Positions 8,524 to 18,497 of a stretch of 64,000 bases of DNA are shown piece after piece (position 1 is the first letter of the stretch; every line of letters starts with the position of its first letter). Both the position numbers and the translations under genes were made by a program. This DNA comes from Actinobacillus seminis (GTDB lineage: Bacteria > Pseudomonadota > Gammaproteobacteria > Enterobacterales > Pasteurellaceae). Under the pieces are notes generated by a model, which saw only the letters and a list, made by a program, of their open reading frames with translations, did not search any database and was not told where the DNA came from. The stretch spans positions 186,001-250,000 of the forward strand of contig NZ_NLFK01000001.1 of the NCBI RefSeq assembly GCF_002263215.1. Reading direction: 5' to 3'.

Positions 8524-9645
8524 TTAATTCACATCAATTTCCACTTCAACTGACATCCCCGGAATAATACGTTCCAATTCTTCCTGATTTGGATCAAATT
8601 CGATTTTTATCGGAATGCGTTGTGCAATTTTCACAAAGTTTCCCGTGCCGCTATCTGCTTTAATCAAACTAAATTCGGAAGCGGTTGCCGGCGAAATATC
8701 CGTTACCCGCCCAATAAATTTTTTACCACCTAACGCATCAACAAAAATAGACACTTTTTGCCCTAAACAAATTCGTTCGGTATCCGCCTCTCGAAAATTT
8801 GCAATAATCCAATTACGATTAGAAACTAAGTATAGCAACTGTGCGCCTACTGATACATATTGCCCAACTCTTACACTCACTTGGCTTAAACGCCCATTTT
8901 CCGGTGCAGAAATTACCGTATGCTTAAGATCTTGCTGTGCTAAAACTAATGCAGCTTTTGCATTATCGACCGCTGCAATCAGTTTTTTTTCTGTAATATC
9001 AACATTTAACAGATCTTGTTGGGCAATATGAAACTGTTCTTTTGCTTGTAATAACGCCAAATTAGCCTGTTTATAATTATTATTCGCTTGATCCAATTCC
9101 CGTTTTGAAATGGATTTAGTGTTGTATAACGTACTGACTCGTTTTTGCTCAATCGCTGCTAAATTAAATTGTGCTTTTGCACTATCAATTGCTGCTCGAC
9201 GCAAACTCAATGTCGCTTCGGCTGTAACACGTGTTTGCGGAATTCGCTCCAATGCCGCCTGCTGCGCCTTCAAATTTGCTTCTGCCTGCGCGACCTTAGC
9301 CAAGTAGGTTTCAGGATCAATAATAACTAATGTCTGCTCTTTTTTTACCGGCTCAAAATCCTGTACGGGAACTGCTTTTATATATCCTGAAACTTTAGGG
9401 CTGATTAAAGTAATTTGCCCTCTAACATAAGCGTTATTGGTATAAACAGAATTTAACGAAAAAGGAGGTAAACGCCAAATATAAAAGACGGTAGATAATC
9501 CCAAAAGCACAGTAACAATAAAAATTACCATGCTAAGATGATGTTTTTTAGGCGACCATCTTTCCGGTTGTGAAGTAGGTTGTTGCGATTTTTGATCCGT
9601 GTTATTTTGCGCAGGTTGTGAAGAAGATATCGTTTGTTTTTCCAT
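8524..9645 (-). CDS. HlyD/EmrA-family periplasmic adaptor protein
   Basis: Membrane-fusion subunit of a multidrug or organic-anion efflux system. The 373 residues have a cytoplasmic Gln/Ser-rich N-tail, one membrane helix near residues 38-60 (MVIFIVTVLLGLSTVFYIW), a split biotinyl-lipoyl domain (SVYTNNAYVRGQITLISPKV and later VISAPENGRLSQVSVRVGQYV) and a long alpha-helical hairpin between (about 120-235). It lies nine bases downstream of an MFS pump gene, the usual EmrA-EmrB arrangement. A TolC-like outer-membrane channel is not in the window. Confidence 0.92.
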   Translation of the reverse strand: MEKQTISSSQPAQNNTDQKSQQPTSQPERWSPKKHHLSMVIFIVTVLLGLSTVFYIWRLPPFSLNSVYTNNAYVRGQITLISPKVSGYIKAVPVQDFEPVKKEQTLVIIDPETYLAKVAQAEANLKAQQAALERIPQTRVTAEATLSLRRAAIDSAKAQFNLAAIEQKRVSTLYNTKSISKRELDQANNNYKQANLALLQAKEQFHIAQQDLLNVDITEKKLIAAVDNAKAALVLAQQDLKHTVISAPENGRLSQVSVRVGQYVSVGAQLLYLVSNRNWIIANFREADTERICLGQKVSIFVDALGGKKFIGRVTDISPATASEFSLIKADSGTGNFVKIAQRIPIKIEFDPNQEELERIIPGMSVEVEIDVN

Positions 9646-9654
9646 AATTTTCTC

Positions 9655-11321
9655 TTATTTTTTATTTCTTACATTCGCTAATGCAGCTAATTCTTTACCT
9701 AAAAAAATCTTTTCCGTCAAATGAAAATATAATCGATTCACGGAGGTATAAACAAACCCAACGGTTGCGCCAATCCCTATTAACATAAATAAATCATTAT
9801 ACGCATGTACTGTTGCTTCTTTAGCGGATTGAGCAATAAGATCTTGTAATGCAAAATTCGTTACACTTTGTGTATTCATACCGCTGTATAAAAATTGATT
9901 GGTTATCTGACTGAATGACGCATTGAAAATAGGATAAGTAAAGCTGAAATATTGTGTTATATCGGCTAAATAAATGTTGGTTCGATACGTAATAAAGGCA
10001 CTAAAAATAGCCGCACCCCCTAATCCGCCAACGATTTGTGATACGCCGAAGACCGCTGAATAACTCATAATATGCAATGGGCTTGTCGACAATGCCCGAA
10101 TCATTCCCTCAATCATCATTGGACCTAAAAAATAAAGTGTAGAAAAAGCAATAATTGCTTGACTAAAATAAATTTGCTCCGGTCGCGTTTGCACGCCAAT
10201 ATGTGTATCCATAAAAGCACCAACCGCAATGCCAAATAACGCAATAGATATCGAACGTCGTAAATCAGTCATCTTTAGCGTAAGAATACTGGCAATAATC
10301 CCTAACGAGGATGCCAAAATGACAATTAAGTAAAGTGTTGTCATTTGTTCGTTTTGCATGCCCAGTGTTTCCATCAAACCTGCCGCACCAACGGTCTGCT
10401 CTGAAGTTAAAACCCGAGTAAACGCCCCCAAAAAGCCAAACATCAAAATTTGTGGTCGAGCAATCCAATACCAATCAAGCATAGGGTTAGAACGTTTTGA
10501 TTCTAACCAAAGTGCCAAACTAACCATTACCATGCTTATTGCTAATATCCAACCTAACCAATTTTCCGATGTCCACCAAATAATACGCCCTTGCACTAAA
10601 AAACTGCATAATAAAGCAATTCCACCCGCAAATAAGGAAAAACTCACTAAATCATTTTTATTCAAATTACGCGAAATCAATCCCGGAGGAAGAGGTAATG
10701 CCATTACACTGCCGATACAAAGTAATGTTATTACACTTTGGAAAATCAAGATATGCGTTATCTCGCCATCAGCAAACAGGAAGGCATCAACACTCTAGCA
10801 AGAGGAATACCCAACTGCATTAATCCCCCGCCCAATACTATTCCAATTATCTTTGATTTACCCGTTAATCCTTGTGTAAAATACAAAATAGATGTCACCA
10901 TCATACCACTGGATCCCATTCCGGATATAGCTCTGGAAATCAATTCAATAGAATAATGATTAATTCCTATTTGCAATAAATTACTAATCAACAACAAAGA
11001 TAGAGAAAGTTTTACAAAACGCGAAATACCGAAAGATTGACGAATTTTAAAATACATAATGCTCATACAAGCATATGTCATATAATAACTGACTTGGATC
11101 CATCCACCTTGCTCCATAGTCAATCCCAATTCGCCACGTAATTGAGGTAAATAAGCAAGCAATAACCCGTTTTGTAATCCGGCATTCAAGGATAGCAGCA
11201 GCCCGATCAACATATACCGAATACGACGTGAGCGGTTATGCACCGGTGATGCCGGCGAACCCGCCATAAATGGCATTTCATGTGGTTTAAAAATATAGCC
11301 ATTTGATTCTAACAATGCCAT
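9655..11321 (-). pseudogene. MFS (DHA2/EmrB-like) efflux transporter, interrupted by a one-base frameshift
   Basis: Two adjacent frames make one 14-helix-type drug:H+ antiporter. The first (11321 down to 10758, 187 residues) has helices 1-5 and ends after PLARVLMPS; the second continues as LFADGEITHILIFQSVITLL and runs to 9655. Adding one C to the CC at about 10779-10780 (coding strand) restores a 555-residue protein, normal for the family. The ATG at 11321 follows GGAAAG; no credible start exists for the second part (only a TTG without a good ribosome site). The HlyD adaptor follows nine bases later. A single missing base beside a dinucleotide suggests sequencing error rather than decay. Confidence 0.85.
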
Positions 11322-11398
11322 AGTCTTTCCATATTACAACTCAAAGGTGCTCATAAAAGCAATCGTCGCAAACTGCCAATTTATTCATCAAATAAAAT

Positions 11399-12040
11399 TT
11401 ATAAACTGCGCACTAAAAACGGATTGTTTTCTTTTTCTTGCCCAATCGTAGTACAGGCTCCATGCCCCGGTATGATCACCATATCCTGGTTAAGTACCAA
11501 TAACTTATCGCAGATTGAGTGAATTAAGGTTTGATAATCTCCACCGGGAAAATCAGTTCTGCCGATACTGTTCTGAAATAAGACATCTCCAGTAAAAGCA
11601 ATATTTTTCTCGTGCTCAATTAACCCAATATGCCCAGGAGTATGTCCCGGTAAGTGTAGCACCTCAAAAGATAAATCACCAATTTTAATGTTCTCGCCAT
11701 CCTCGTTCAACCAACGATCCGGTGAAAACGCCTCAATCTCAAATAAAATACCGAATTTTTGTGATTGCTCAGCTAATCCCTTCAACCAATATTCATCAGC
11801 TTGATGAGGTCCCCAGACTTCTACATTAAAATGTGATTTAAGTTTAACCGCTGCCCCCACATGATCCAAATGACCATGAGTTAATAAAATTAATTTTAAA
11901 TTAAGCCCCAATGCTTCAATACGTTTAATTAATTTATCACTGTCTCCGCCGGGATCAATAACAGCGGCATTTTTTTCTTTATCCCAAATCAACGAGCAAT
12001 TTTGTTGAAATGCCGTCACTGGAATAATTTCTATATTCAT
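11399..12040 (-). CDS. MBL-fold metallo-hydrolase (YcbL / glyoxalase II-like)
   Basis: A 213-residue compact metallo-beta-lactamase-fold hydrolase. The zinc motif THGHLDHVG lies near residue 55, followed by LPGHTPGHIG, FTGDVLF and the final IIPGHG, supplying the remaining metal ligands. The length and lack of a C-terminal glutathione-binding domain fit YcbL-type enzymes, which have glyoxalase II-like activity, rather than GloB. It lies downstream of mepK and ldtD on the same strand, as ycbL does beside ycbK in E. coli. Confidence 0.9.
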   Translation of the reverse strand: MNIEIIPVTAFQQNCSLIWDKEKNAAVIDPGGDSDKLIKRIEALGLNLKLILLTHGHLDHVGAAVKLKSHFNVEVWGPHQADEYWLKGLAEQSQKFGILFEIEAFSPDRWLNEDGENIKIGDLSFEVLHLPGHTPGHIGLIEHEKNIAFTGDVLFQNSIGRTDFPGGDYQTLIHSICDKLLVLNQDMVIIPGHGACTTIGQEKENNPFLVRSL

Positions 12041-12069
12041 TTTACTGTCCTCTTTTTATAAATAAAGAA

Positions 12070-12086
12070 ACCGCAGCAAGTGCGGT
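12070..12086. terminator. Uptake-word hairpin between mepK-like and ycbL-like genes
   Basis: ACCGCA and TGCGGT form a six-pair stem with a five-base loop, containing an exact uptake word at 12078-12086; on the minus strand it follows the mepK-like stop and is followed by a T-containing stretch. The short stem suggests a weak or partial terminator. Confidence 0.5.
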
Positions 12087-12108
12087 CATTTTATTTAAAG
12101 TTTTATCA

Positions 12109-12669
12109 TCAACTACCGCGCCAAGTTCGCACAGGACCAGTATCAATATGCACGAAATTACTGTGCGGATAATAGCCCACGCCACCATTATTCAGATGTT
12201 CTGCAACTTGCTTCACTTTACTTAACGCCACACCATTAATACGAAAATCTACCGCTTGTCCACGCATATGATAACTATTACGAGCAACTCCATGGCTTTG
12301 ACGACGCATAGCAGCATTGCTCACTGGAGAGCGATAACCGCTAATTACTTGAATTTCTACCGTATGTAATCCTAAGGCATTTTGAATAGCATAAAACTTA
12401 GTAAATAACTTAGGATCCATTTTATACACCTGATTATTCCGTCTATCCCGCATCAAATGATTCATCTTTTCCAATACAGTTGAAGAAAATCCTCGTCCGA
12501 CACGGAATTCCGCCGTGAGCTTATCTCCCGTGTTGATATTTCTAAAACTCAACATACGTGGTCTGGACGTAGATACCAACGCTAACAAATGATTAGGTAA
12601 TAAGGACATCCCCAATACTGCACCACCTAAAGATAACCATCGACGACGACCGTGACTTACTTTATTCAT
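12109..12669 (-). CDS. mepK: Tat-exported murein endopeptidase, YcbK/MepK (peptidase M15) family
   Basis: A 186-residue periplasmic M15-type peptidase. The N-terminus SHGRRRWLSLGGAVLG is a twin-arginine signal. The zinc site is visible: SGYRSPVSN, then HGVARNSYHMRGQAVDFR (His and Asp ligands) and NFVHIDTGPVRTW (last His). E. coli MepK cuts meso-DAP-meso-DAP (3-3) crosslinks. The next gene upstream is an LdtD-type L,D-transpeptidase that makes such crosslinks, so maker and cutter sit together, as in E. coli (ycbB-ycbK-ycbL). Confidence 0.92.
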   Translation of the reverse strand: MNKVSHGRRRWLSLGGAVLGMSLLPNHLLALVSTSRPRMLSFRNINTGDKLTAEFRVGRGFSSTVLEKMNHLMRDRRNNQVYKMDPKLFTKFYAIQNALGLHTVEIQVISGYRSPVSNAAMRRQSHGVARNSYHMRGQAVDFRINGVALSKVKQVAEHLNNGGVGYYPHSNFVHIDTGPVRTWRGS

Positions 12670-12748
12670 TACCTATTTACCCTTAAAAATTACAATATAT
12701 TGCTGTTGCTCAAACAAGCCACGATAAATACCATAAGTTATTACCTGA

Positions 12749-14224
12749 TTAATTTAAATAATAATTCACTGTATCCCAATTAATATAAGTGATCTCCGAC
12801 AAAGTATCATAACCATAAATATCCGGCAGAGTTTGTACTTTACCGTTATCTACCCAAGCGGTAACATAATACAAATAAACTGGATTATCGGAACGAACAT
12901 CTGCCCAAACGGTTTTTTTACTTTTCAATACCTGTTGTTTTTTACTTTCCGTCCAGCCCGCTTCCTTCAATAAAATAGAAGCCAGCACATCTGCTCTATT
13001 GACACGAATACAACCGGAACTCAATGCTCTGTTTTTACGCCCAAACAATGCATGATTTGGCGTGTCGTGTAAATAAATCGCATCGGAACTTGGCATATTA
13101 AATTTATAATTACCCAATACGCTATCACCCGGAGCTTGGCGTATATGATAAGGAAAACGGCTACCTATTGTTGCCCAATCAATAGAATAAGGATCAATTT
13201 CTCGCCCTTTACTGTCTAAAATTGTATATCCGTTACGTGTTACATAACTCGGATCCGGCTTAATCTTAGGCACCAAATCCTCATTAATCAAACGCGGTGT
13301 AGGGTTCCACGGAGGATTAACCACAACATTGCTTAACTGACTATACATTACCGGAGTTTTACGATCCTTCCTTCCGACAATAACACGAGAGGTTAAAACC
13401 AATTTACCGTCTCGTCTATATTCTAATTGATAACTGGGAATATTCACGAAAATACCGTTATCAAAACTTGGAATAATACGTAAGCGCTGTGCATTAACCG
13501 CTAATTTATAAATCGTCTTTTTATCTGTCGAACCATTGGCAAGCAATGAAGACAATTTCGCTGTTGTTTGTTGATAAAGCATATTTTGAGGCACAAGCGC
13601 GGTCACAAATTTTAAATTTTCACCTTTTTTTACCGCACTTAGCCAACTTTGTATCTGCTCCCCAGTTGGAGGCAATGCTTGATAAGCATTAACTGAATAT
13701 AACCATTTTTGTGCCGAATTCATCACATTATTGGCGTAATACAGATAATCCAAAAAAGCATCTGTCAATAAAATATCATATACCAGCCCACCGGTTGGTG
13801 CTGCCTTGCCAAGATCCTCTAAAGATTTTGCCGAACGCTTAGAAATACCACTAGAAACCATAGCGGCATATTCCCTTAGAAAAGCCTTTTCTGCTGCTTT
13901 ATCTGCCCATAATAAAACATAATCAGATTGCCCATAAACATTGACTAACACAGATTTAAACTGCAATTCCTGCGTTCCAATTAAATCCATTAAACGCTGC
14001 TCTGACCGCTGCTGAAGCTGCTTTTCCTCCGCCTTACGTACAGCGTTCAACTGCGCTGCAATCGCTTTTTGCTCTAAGACCAGTTGCGCATTAGTTAAAG
14101 GTATATTGAGCGCTCGATTTTCGGATATTGGTTGTAGTGCCGATTTTGATATTCCATTGGTACTGTAAACAAGTGACGCCAGCAATACAAAATGTACTAA
14201 TTTGAAAGAAACATTCTTTAACAT
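12749..14224 (-). CDS. ldtD: L,D-transpeptidase, YcbB/LdtD family
   Basis: Periplasmic enzyme forming 3-3 crosslinks in peptidoglycan. The C-terminal YkuD domain has the catalytic run YLHDTPNHALFG followed by SSGCIRVNRADVL, with the active-site Cys; a peptidoglycan-binding region with the tell-tale LRIIPSFDNGIFVNIPSYQLE precedes it. I start at the ATG at 14224 because GGGGGA precedes it and MLKNVSFKLVHFVLLASLVYS then forms a signal peptide. The frame is open to a GTG at 14260, but that lies inside an uptake word and would add 12 residues before the signal. About 491 residues, shorter than E. coli YcbB (615). Confidence 0.92.
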   Translation of the reverse strand: MLKNVSFKLVHFVLLASLVYSTNGISKSALQPISENRALNIPLTNAQLVLEQKAIAAQLNAVRKAEEKQLQQRSEQRLMDLIGTQELQFKSVLVNVYGQSDYVLLWADKAAEKAFLREYAAMVSSGISKRSAKSLEDLGKAAPTGGLVYDILLTDAFLDYLYYANNVMNSAQKWLYSVNAYQALPPTGEQIQSWLSAVKKGENLKFVTALVPQNMLYQQTTAKLSSLLANGSTDKKTIYKLAVNAQRLRIIPSFDNGIFVNIPSYQLEYRRDGKLVLTSRVIVGRKDRKTPVMYSQLSNVVVNPPWNPTPRLINEDLVPKIKPDPSYVTRNGYTILDSKGREIDPYSIDWATIGSRFPYHIRQAPGDSVLGNYKFNMPSSDAIYLHDTPNHALFGRKNRALSSGCIRVNRADVLASILLKEAGWTESKKQQVLKSKKTVWADVRSDNPVYLYYVTAWVDNGKVQTLPDIYGYDTLSEITYINWDTVNYYLN

Positions 14225-14289
14225 GACACATTCCCCCAAATTAATCAAAAACGACCGCACTTTATCTACAACCTAAAAACTGCTATCTG

Positions 14290-16329
14290 CTATTTTGATG
14301 GTACATTATTCTCTTTTTTAGTTAAAAAAAGAACATAATCTACTACTATTTTTTCAACCTCTTTTAAGAAAAAATCAGGTGCTTCATAGTCTTTCGGTAA
14401 ATCATCAATATTTTTCAATGGCTTTTTACCTTCACGTTTAAAGCGCGCATTAATATCTTTTAAATATCTCGCTTCATCTTGATCATTTTCCGCTTTGCGT
14501 GTCGCAAAATTAAGTGATAAATATTTACGCGCACGACGGTCTTCACGAATACGAAGATCTTCATTTAACGCAATAAACTCTGGATCTTTAGCCACACGTT
14601 CATTATGTTTTTCAATTAAGAAAGCCACAGCTTCACGCGCATTACCTACCTCAGAATAAGAAGCTGGTGGAATTTTATCCCAAGGTAACGCATTATCTTC
14701 CTTATCTTCACCGTTCTCATTGGCATCAATGACTTCGGGCAATTTAATATCCGGTGCAACCCCTTTCAATTGCGTACTTCCACCATTGATACGATAAAAC
14801 TTTTGAATGGTATATTGAATATTGCCCAGCGGAGTTTGATTCAAATCAAAAGTAAAGTTTAACGATCTATTTTGTTGCACGGTTCCTTTACCGAAAGTAT
14901 TCTGCCCAACAATAATCGCACGATTATAATCTTGCATTGCCGCTGCAAAAATTTCTGATGCCGAAGCGCTAAAACGATCGATCATCACTAACAACGGACC
15001 GGCATAAACTTGCGCACTGTCAGGATCTTCGTGAATACGGATACGCTGATAAGCATCACGCACTTGTACCACCGGACCATCACTGATAAATAATCCGCTT
15101 AATCCAACCGCTTCAGTTAAAGCGCCACCGCCGTTTTCACGTAAATCAATAATCACGGATGAGGCTTTTTTCGATTTAATTTCCTCCAATAATTTTTTCA
15201 CATCTTCTGTTAAACCAAGATAGAAACTTGGGATTTTAATAACCGCCACATTTTCACCGTTTACTTTTTCAACGGTTAATTTTGCTGCCTGATCTTCAAG
15301 ACGAACTTTATCGCGAACAAGGGTAATAATATACGATTTGCCACCTTTTTCCGGCTCAATTTCCAACCGCACTTTTGTCCCTTTTTTCCCTTTGATTTTG
15401 TCAACAATATCATCCAAGCGCCAACCGACTACATCTTCAATTTCACCGGTCGCTTGTCCGACCCCAATAATTTTATCACCCGCTTTAATTTTTTTACTGC
15501 GATCTGCCGGGGCACCGGGAACTAAAGATTTAATAATCGTTTCATCATCTTCCGATTGTAAGGTTGCCCCAATCCCCTCTAAGGATAAATTCATGCTTTC
15601 GTTAAAACTTTTTGCAGTTCTTGGCGCTAAATAACTGGTATGAGGATCAATTTCGCGCGTAAACGCATTAAGATAAACTTGTACAATGTCATCCGCTTTA
15701 GTTTGCGTTAAACGCCGAATCGCCAAATTATAACGTTTAGTTAATTTCGTTTTAATTTCTGACCATTTTTTATCTTTCAGCTTTAAATTAATAACATCAT
15801 TTTTAACGCGCTGTGCCCAAAGCTCATTGGCTTCCACCTCATTTTTTGGCCAAGCTGCCTTTTCACGATCGATTTCAATACTATCATTTTCCTTTAAATT
15901 GGGCTCGGTATCCAATAACGATAATGCATATTTATAACGCTCATAACGGCGCTTCATCATCAAATCGTACATTTCAAACGCCGCAGTCAAGATCCCTTGA
16001 TTTAACTGCTCACCAAGCTTCTTCGCATATTTGGAACGCATCTGATCAACATCGGATTGATAAAAAGTATTGTGACTAAAATCTAAATTTTTCAGATAAC
16101 GATCAAAGATTTTTTCTGAAAACTCCTCATCCAATTGAAACTTACGATAATGAGATTGCGTTAAACGTGTTGTTAACCTTTTGGTTGCCAACATATTTTC
16201 CTCTGTTGGCTGCGGTAACACAATGTCGGCAGGTTTAATCTTAGGTTCACTGGATAAGGCGGTATTGGAACTGACAAATGACACGCCTAACAATAACGCA
16301 GTTAAATAGCCTTTTAATTTAAATTTCAT
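14290..16329 (-). CDS. prc: Carboxy-terminal (tail-specific) processing protease Prc
   Basis: Periplasmic S41 protease that trims C-termini and degrades substrates such as MepS in cell-wall control. At 679 residues it matches E. coli Prc (682). It has a signal peptide (MKFKLKGYLTALLLGVSFVSS), a PDZ domain near residues 240-325 (SLEGIGATLQ, APADRSKKIKAGDKIIGVG) and the protease core with SASASEIFAAAMQDYNRA and GQNTFGKGTVQ, holding the Ser-Lys dyad. proQ lies just upstream on the same strand, as in E. coli. Confidence 0.97.
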   Translation of the reverse strand: MKFKLKGYLTALLLGVSFVSSNTALSSEPKIKPADIVLPQPTEENMLATKRLTTRLTQSHYRKFQLDEEFSEKIFDRYLKNLDFSHNTFYQSDVDQMRSKYAKKLGEQLNQGILTAAFEMYDLMMKRRYERYKYALSLLDTEPNLKENDSIEIDREKAAWPKNEVEANELWAQRVKNDVINLKLKDKKWSEIKTKLTKRYNLAIRRLTQTKADDIVQVYLNAFTREIDPHTSYLAPRTAKSFNESMNLSLEGIGATLQSEDDETIIKSLVPGAPADRSKKIKAGDKIIGVGQATGEIEDVVGWRLDDIVDKIKGKKGTKVRLEIEPEKGGKSYIITLVRDKVRLEDQAAKLTVEKVNGENVAVIKIPSFYLGLTEDVKKLLEEIKSKKASSVIIDLRENGGGALTEAVGLSGLFISDGPVVQVRDAYQRIRIHEDPDSAQVYAGPLLVMIDRFSASASEIFAAAMQDYNRAIIVGQNTFGKGTVQQNRSLNFTFDLNQTPLGNIQYTIQKFYRINGGSTQLKGVAPDIKLPEVIDANENGEDKEDNALPWDKIPPASYSEVGNAREAVAFLIEKHNERVAKDPEFIALNEDLRIREDRRARKYLSLNFATRKAENDQDEARYLKDINARFKREGKKPLKNIDDLPKDYEAPDFFLKEVEKIVVDYVLFLTKKENNVPSK

Positions 16330-16421
16330 GGAACTTTCCTAATTCAAAATATCCGGTGATAATGCCAAAAGCTATTATAGCTATACCTTGACTTTATAAC
16401 TTAAAATAACCCAATATTTTA

Positions 16422-17051
16422 TTATAAAAACAAACGATCCGTCGTAACAGTAATGATTAATCCGCTATCAAGTTCAACTCTAGCATTCTCTTTCGTTATC
16501 TCTAAAATAGTAGCTTTTTTCGCATGATCGCCAGCTTTTACCTTCACCTTATCTCCTTTCACTAAATGACTCGGCTCTGCACTCACCAAATCTACTTTAG
16601 GCTTATAAGCCACTTTCGGAGCAGATTTTTTCACGTCTTTTTTCGTCGCACCATCACCTCCAACCGAACGTTTTTTTGCTACTTTCGGCTTGTTGGCTTT
16701 TTCTAATGCACGCTTTTCCGCTATTTTTGCTTTGGCTTCCGCCAATTGTTTGGCAGCATGTTCGGCGTGTTCTTGAGCTAATTCACCGCAAGGCTCGCCA
16801 TTTAAATCCACGCGTACCGCCCCCGGTTTGCAACCGTGCAAATATCGCCAATTGGAAGTATATTGACGCAACGCTTGACGAAGTTGCGTTTTGCTTACGC
16901 GTTCGTCATCAGCTAAAGCTTCGGCTAAATCTTGAAATAAACCGATTTTTAACGGTTTTGCTTCACCTTCCAAAGAAAAACAGCGAGGAAATTTTTCCGC
17001 TAAATAAGCAATAATTTCTTTATTATTTATTAATTTTTGAATATCGGTCAT
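16422..17051 (-). CDS. proQ: RNA chaperone ProQ
   Basis: Global sRNA/mRNA-binding protein. The N-terminal FinO domain covers about residues 1-120, including CFSLEGEAKPLKIGLFQDL and YLHGCKPGAVRVDLNG. A Lys/Ala-rich linker follows, then a small SH3/Tudor-like C-terminal domain (about 160-209, LVKGDKVKVKAGDHAKKATI). Length 209, close to E. coli ProQ (232) with a shorter linker. It is followed by prc and divergent from letA, the gamma-proteobacterial order; msrC (yebR) of the E. coli locus is absent. Confidence 0.96.
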   Translation of the reverse strand: MTDIQKLINNKEIIAYLAEKFPRCFSLEGEAKPLKIGLFQDLAEALADDERVSKTQLRQALRQYTSNWRYLHGCKPGAVRVDLNGEPCGELAQEHAEHAAKQLAEAKAKIAEKRALEKANKPKVAKKRSVGGDGATKKDVKKSAPKVAYKPKVDLVSAEPSHLVKGDKVKVKAGDHAKKATILEITKENARVELDSGLIITVTTDRLFL

Positions 17052-17243
17052 GGGAGAGTCCTGTATACAACAATTTTAAAGTAGAAAAACTTGCAATAGT
17101 TTATCTTAATTTCAACAAAAATGACAATTCTTTCATTGGCGACACACACAAATAACCAATAATTTATTTAAAAACCGGATAACTCGGTATAGAATGTAGC
17201 AAATTTACAGCGCCCGTTTGTTTCAAAGGCATAACATAGTGGT

Positions 17244-18497
17244 ATGAAAGCAGAGCAACTTAATTTACAAACCAGCAAATTCCATTTAACAAGATGTTCC
17301 GATTGCGACACGCTTGTCACCGTTTGCTCGCTTGAAAAAAACCAATACGCTGAATGTCCGCGCTGTCACAATACTTTACATTCCGGCAGTCGCTGGGAAT
17401 TACACCGCTGTGCGATGATCGCACTTTCAATCTTAATTTTAATGCCCTTTGCGTTGCATTACCCGTTATTAAGCATTAATTTATTAGGTGCTAAAATTGA
17501 TGCCTCCGTCTGGCAAGGCATTTGGAAAATGGCAGTGCAGGGGTATCCTTATACTGCCTTTATGATCTTTTTTTGTGCGGTTTTTATGCCCATATCCTTT
17601 GCTTTGCTGGTGATCTTATTGCGCTTGGCGCAATTATTTAAGGTCAGACCTCGTAACCTGTTGCTCTCCCTTTCCTATATCAAACCTTGGGTGATGTTTG
17701 ATGTTTATTTGATAGCGCTGGGCGTAACAATTTTCAAGGTGCGCGAATATGCCGAATTAACCCTTGATATTTACTTAATTGCATTTGTTTTCACCGCACT
17801 TTTAACCACATTATTATTTATCAAATTAAATTTGAATGCCTTATGGTATGATTTTTATCCAAATAAACCGCTGTTAACTGCCACGCAACCGCAACAAGGG
17901 CAAAGTTGTACCGCGTGTAATTACACCTTTAAATATGTCGGACAAGATAGCAAAGGACGCCCGATTTGTCCGCGTTGTTTATGTACCTTAAATACCACGG
18001 ACCGAATTAAATTACAACGTACTTGGGCAACACTTATCGCCGGCATTATCATGATTATTCCGGCAAATTTATTGCCCATGTCAATTATTTATGTCAACGG
18101 TTCGCCAAGTGCAGATACTCTCATGTCAGGTGTCATGTCATTTATGGATATGGGCAGCTACTTTATTGCGTTCGTGGTGTTTACCGCCAGTATTTTTGTT
18201 CCGTTTAGTAAAATTATTATCATGCTCTATCTCCTAATGAGCATCCATTTTCACTGGCACCATTCAATTAAATGGCAAATGCGCTTATTGCATATCGTGC
18301 ATTTTGTCGGTCGCTGGTCTATGTTGGACTTATTTGTCTTAGCGCTCATGATGTCTTTAGTCAGTCGCGGACAAATTATCGATTTTTCCGTCGGTCCCGC
18401 CGCCTTTTACTTCGGTGCTGCCGTCTTTTTAACCATGATTTCAACATCACAATTTGACAGTCGTTTACTTTGGAAGATCTATGACAGAAAACAATAA
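17244..18497 (+). CDS. letA: LetA/YebS (PqiA-family) inner-membrane protein
   Basis: Integral membrane partner of the MCE tunnel protein LetB, acting in lipid transport across the periplasm. The 417 residues contain two PqiA repeats, each opened by a zinc-ribbon: CSDCDTLVTVC with CPRCHNTL near 20-45, and CTACNYTF with CPRCLCTL near 220-245, each followed by about four helices. letB starts 17 bases before its stop, so the two are translationally coupled. Position beside proQ-prc matches E. coli yebS-yebT. Confidence 0.93.
   Translation: MKAEQLNLQTSKFHLTRCSDCDTLVTVCSLEKNQYAECPRCHNTLHSGSRWELHRCAMIALSILILMPFALHYPLLSINLLGAKIDASVWQGIWKMAVQGYPYTAFMIFFCAVFMPISFALLVILLRLAQLFKVRPRNLLLSLSYIKPWVMFDVYLIALGVTIFKVREYAELTLDIYLIAFVFTALLTTLLFIKLNLNALWYDFYPNKPLLTATQPQQGQSCTACNYTFKYVGQDSKGRPICPRCLCTLNTTDRIKLQRTWATLIAGIIMIIPANLLPMSIIYVNGSPSADTLMSGVMSFMDMGSYFIAFVVFTASIFVPFSKIIIMLYLLMSIHFHWHHSIKWQMRLLHIVHFVGRWSMLDLFVLALMMSLVSRGQIIDFSVGPAAFYFGAAVFLTMISTSQFDSRLLWKIYDRKQ

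Noticed and set aside
9655-10749. The 3' part of the MFS gene as an independent transporter
   Set aside because: It lacks the first helices and has only a TTG without a ribosome site; the frame is collinear with the upstream part.
14225-14260. GTG start for ldtD at 14260
   Set aside because: The GTG lies within an uptake word and would put 12 residues before a good signal peptide; the ATG at 14224 has a strong ribosome site.
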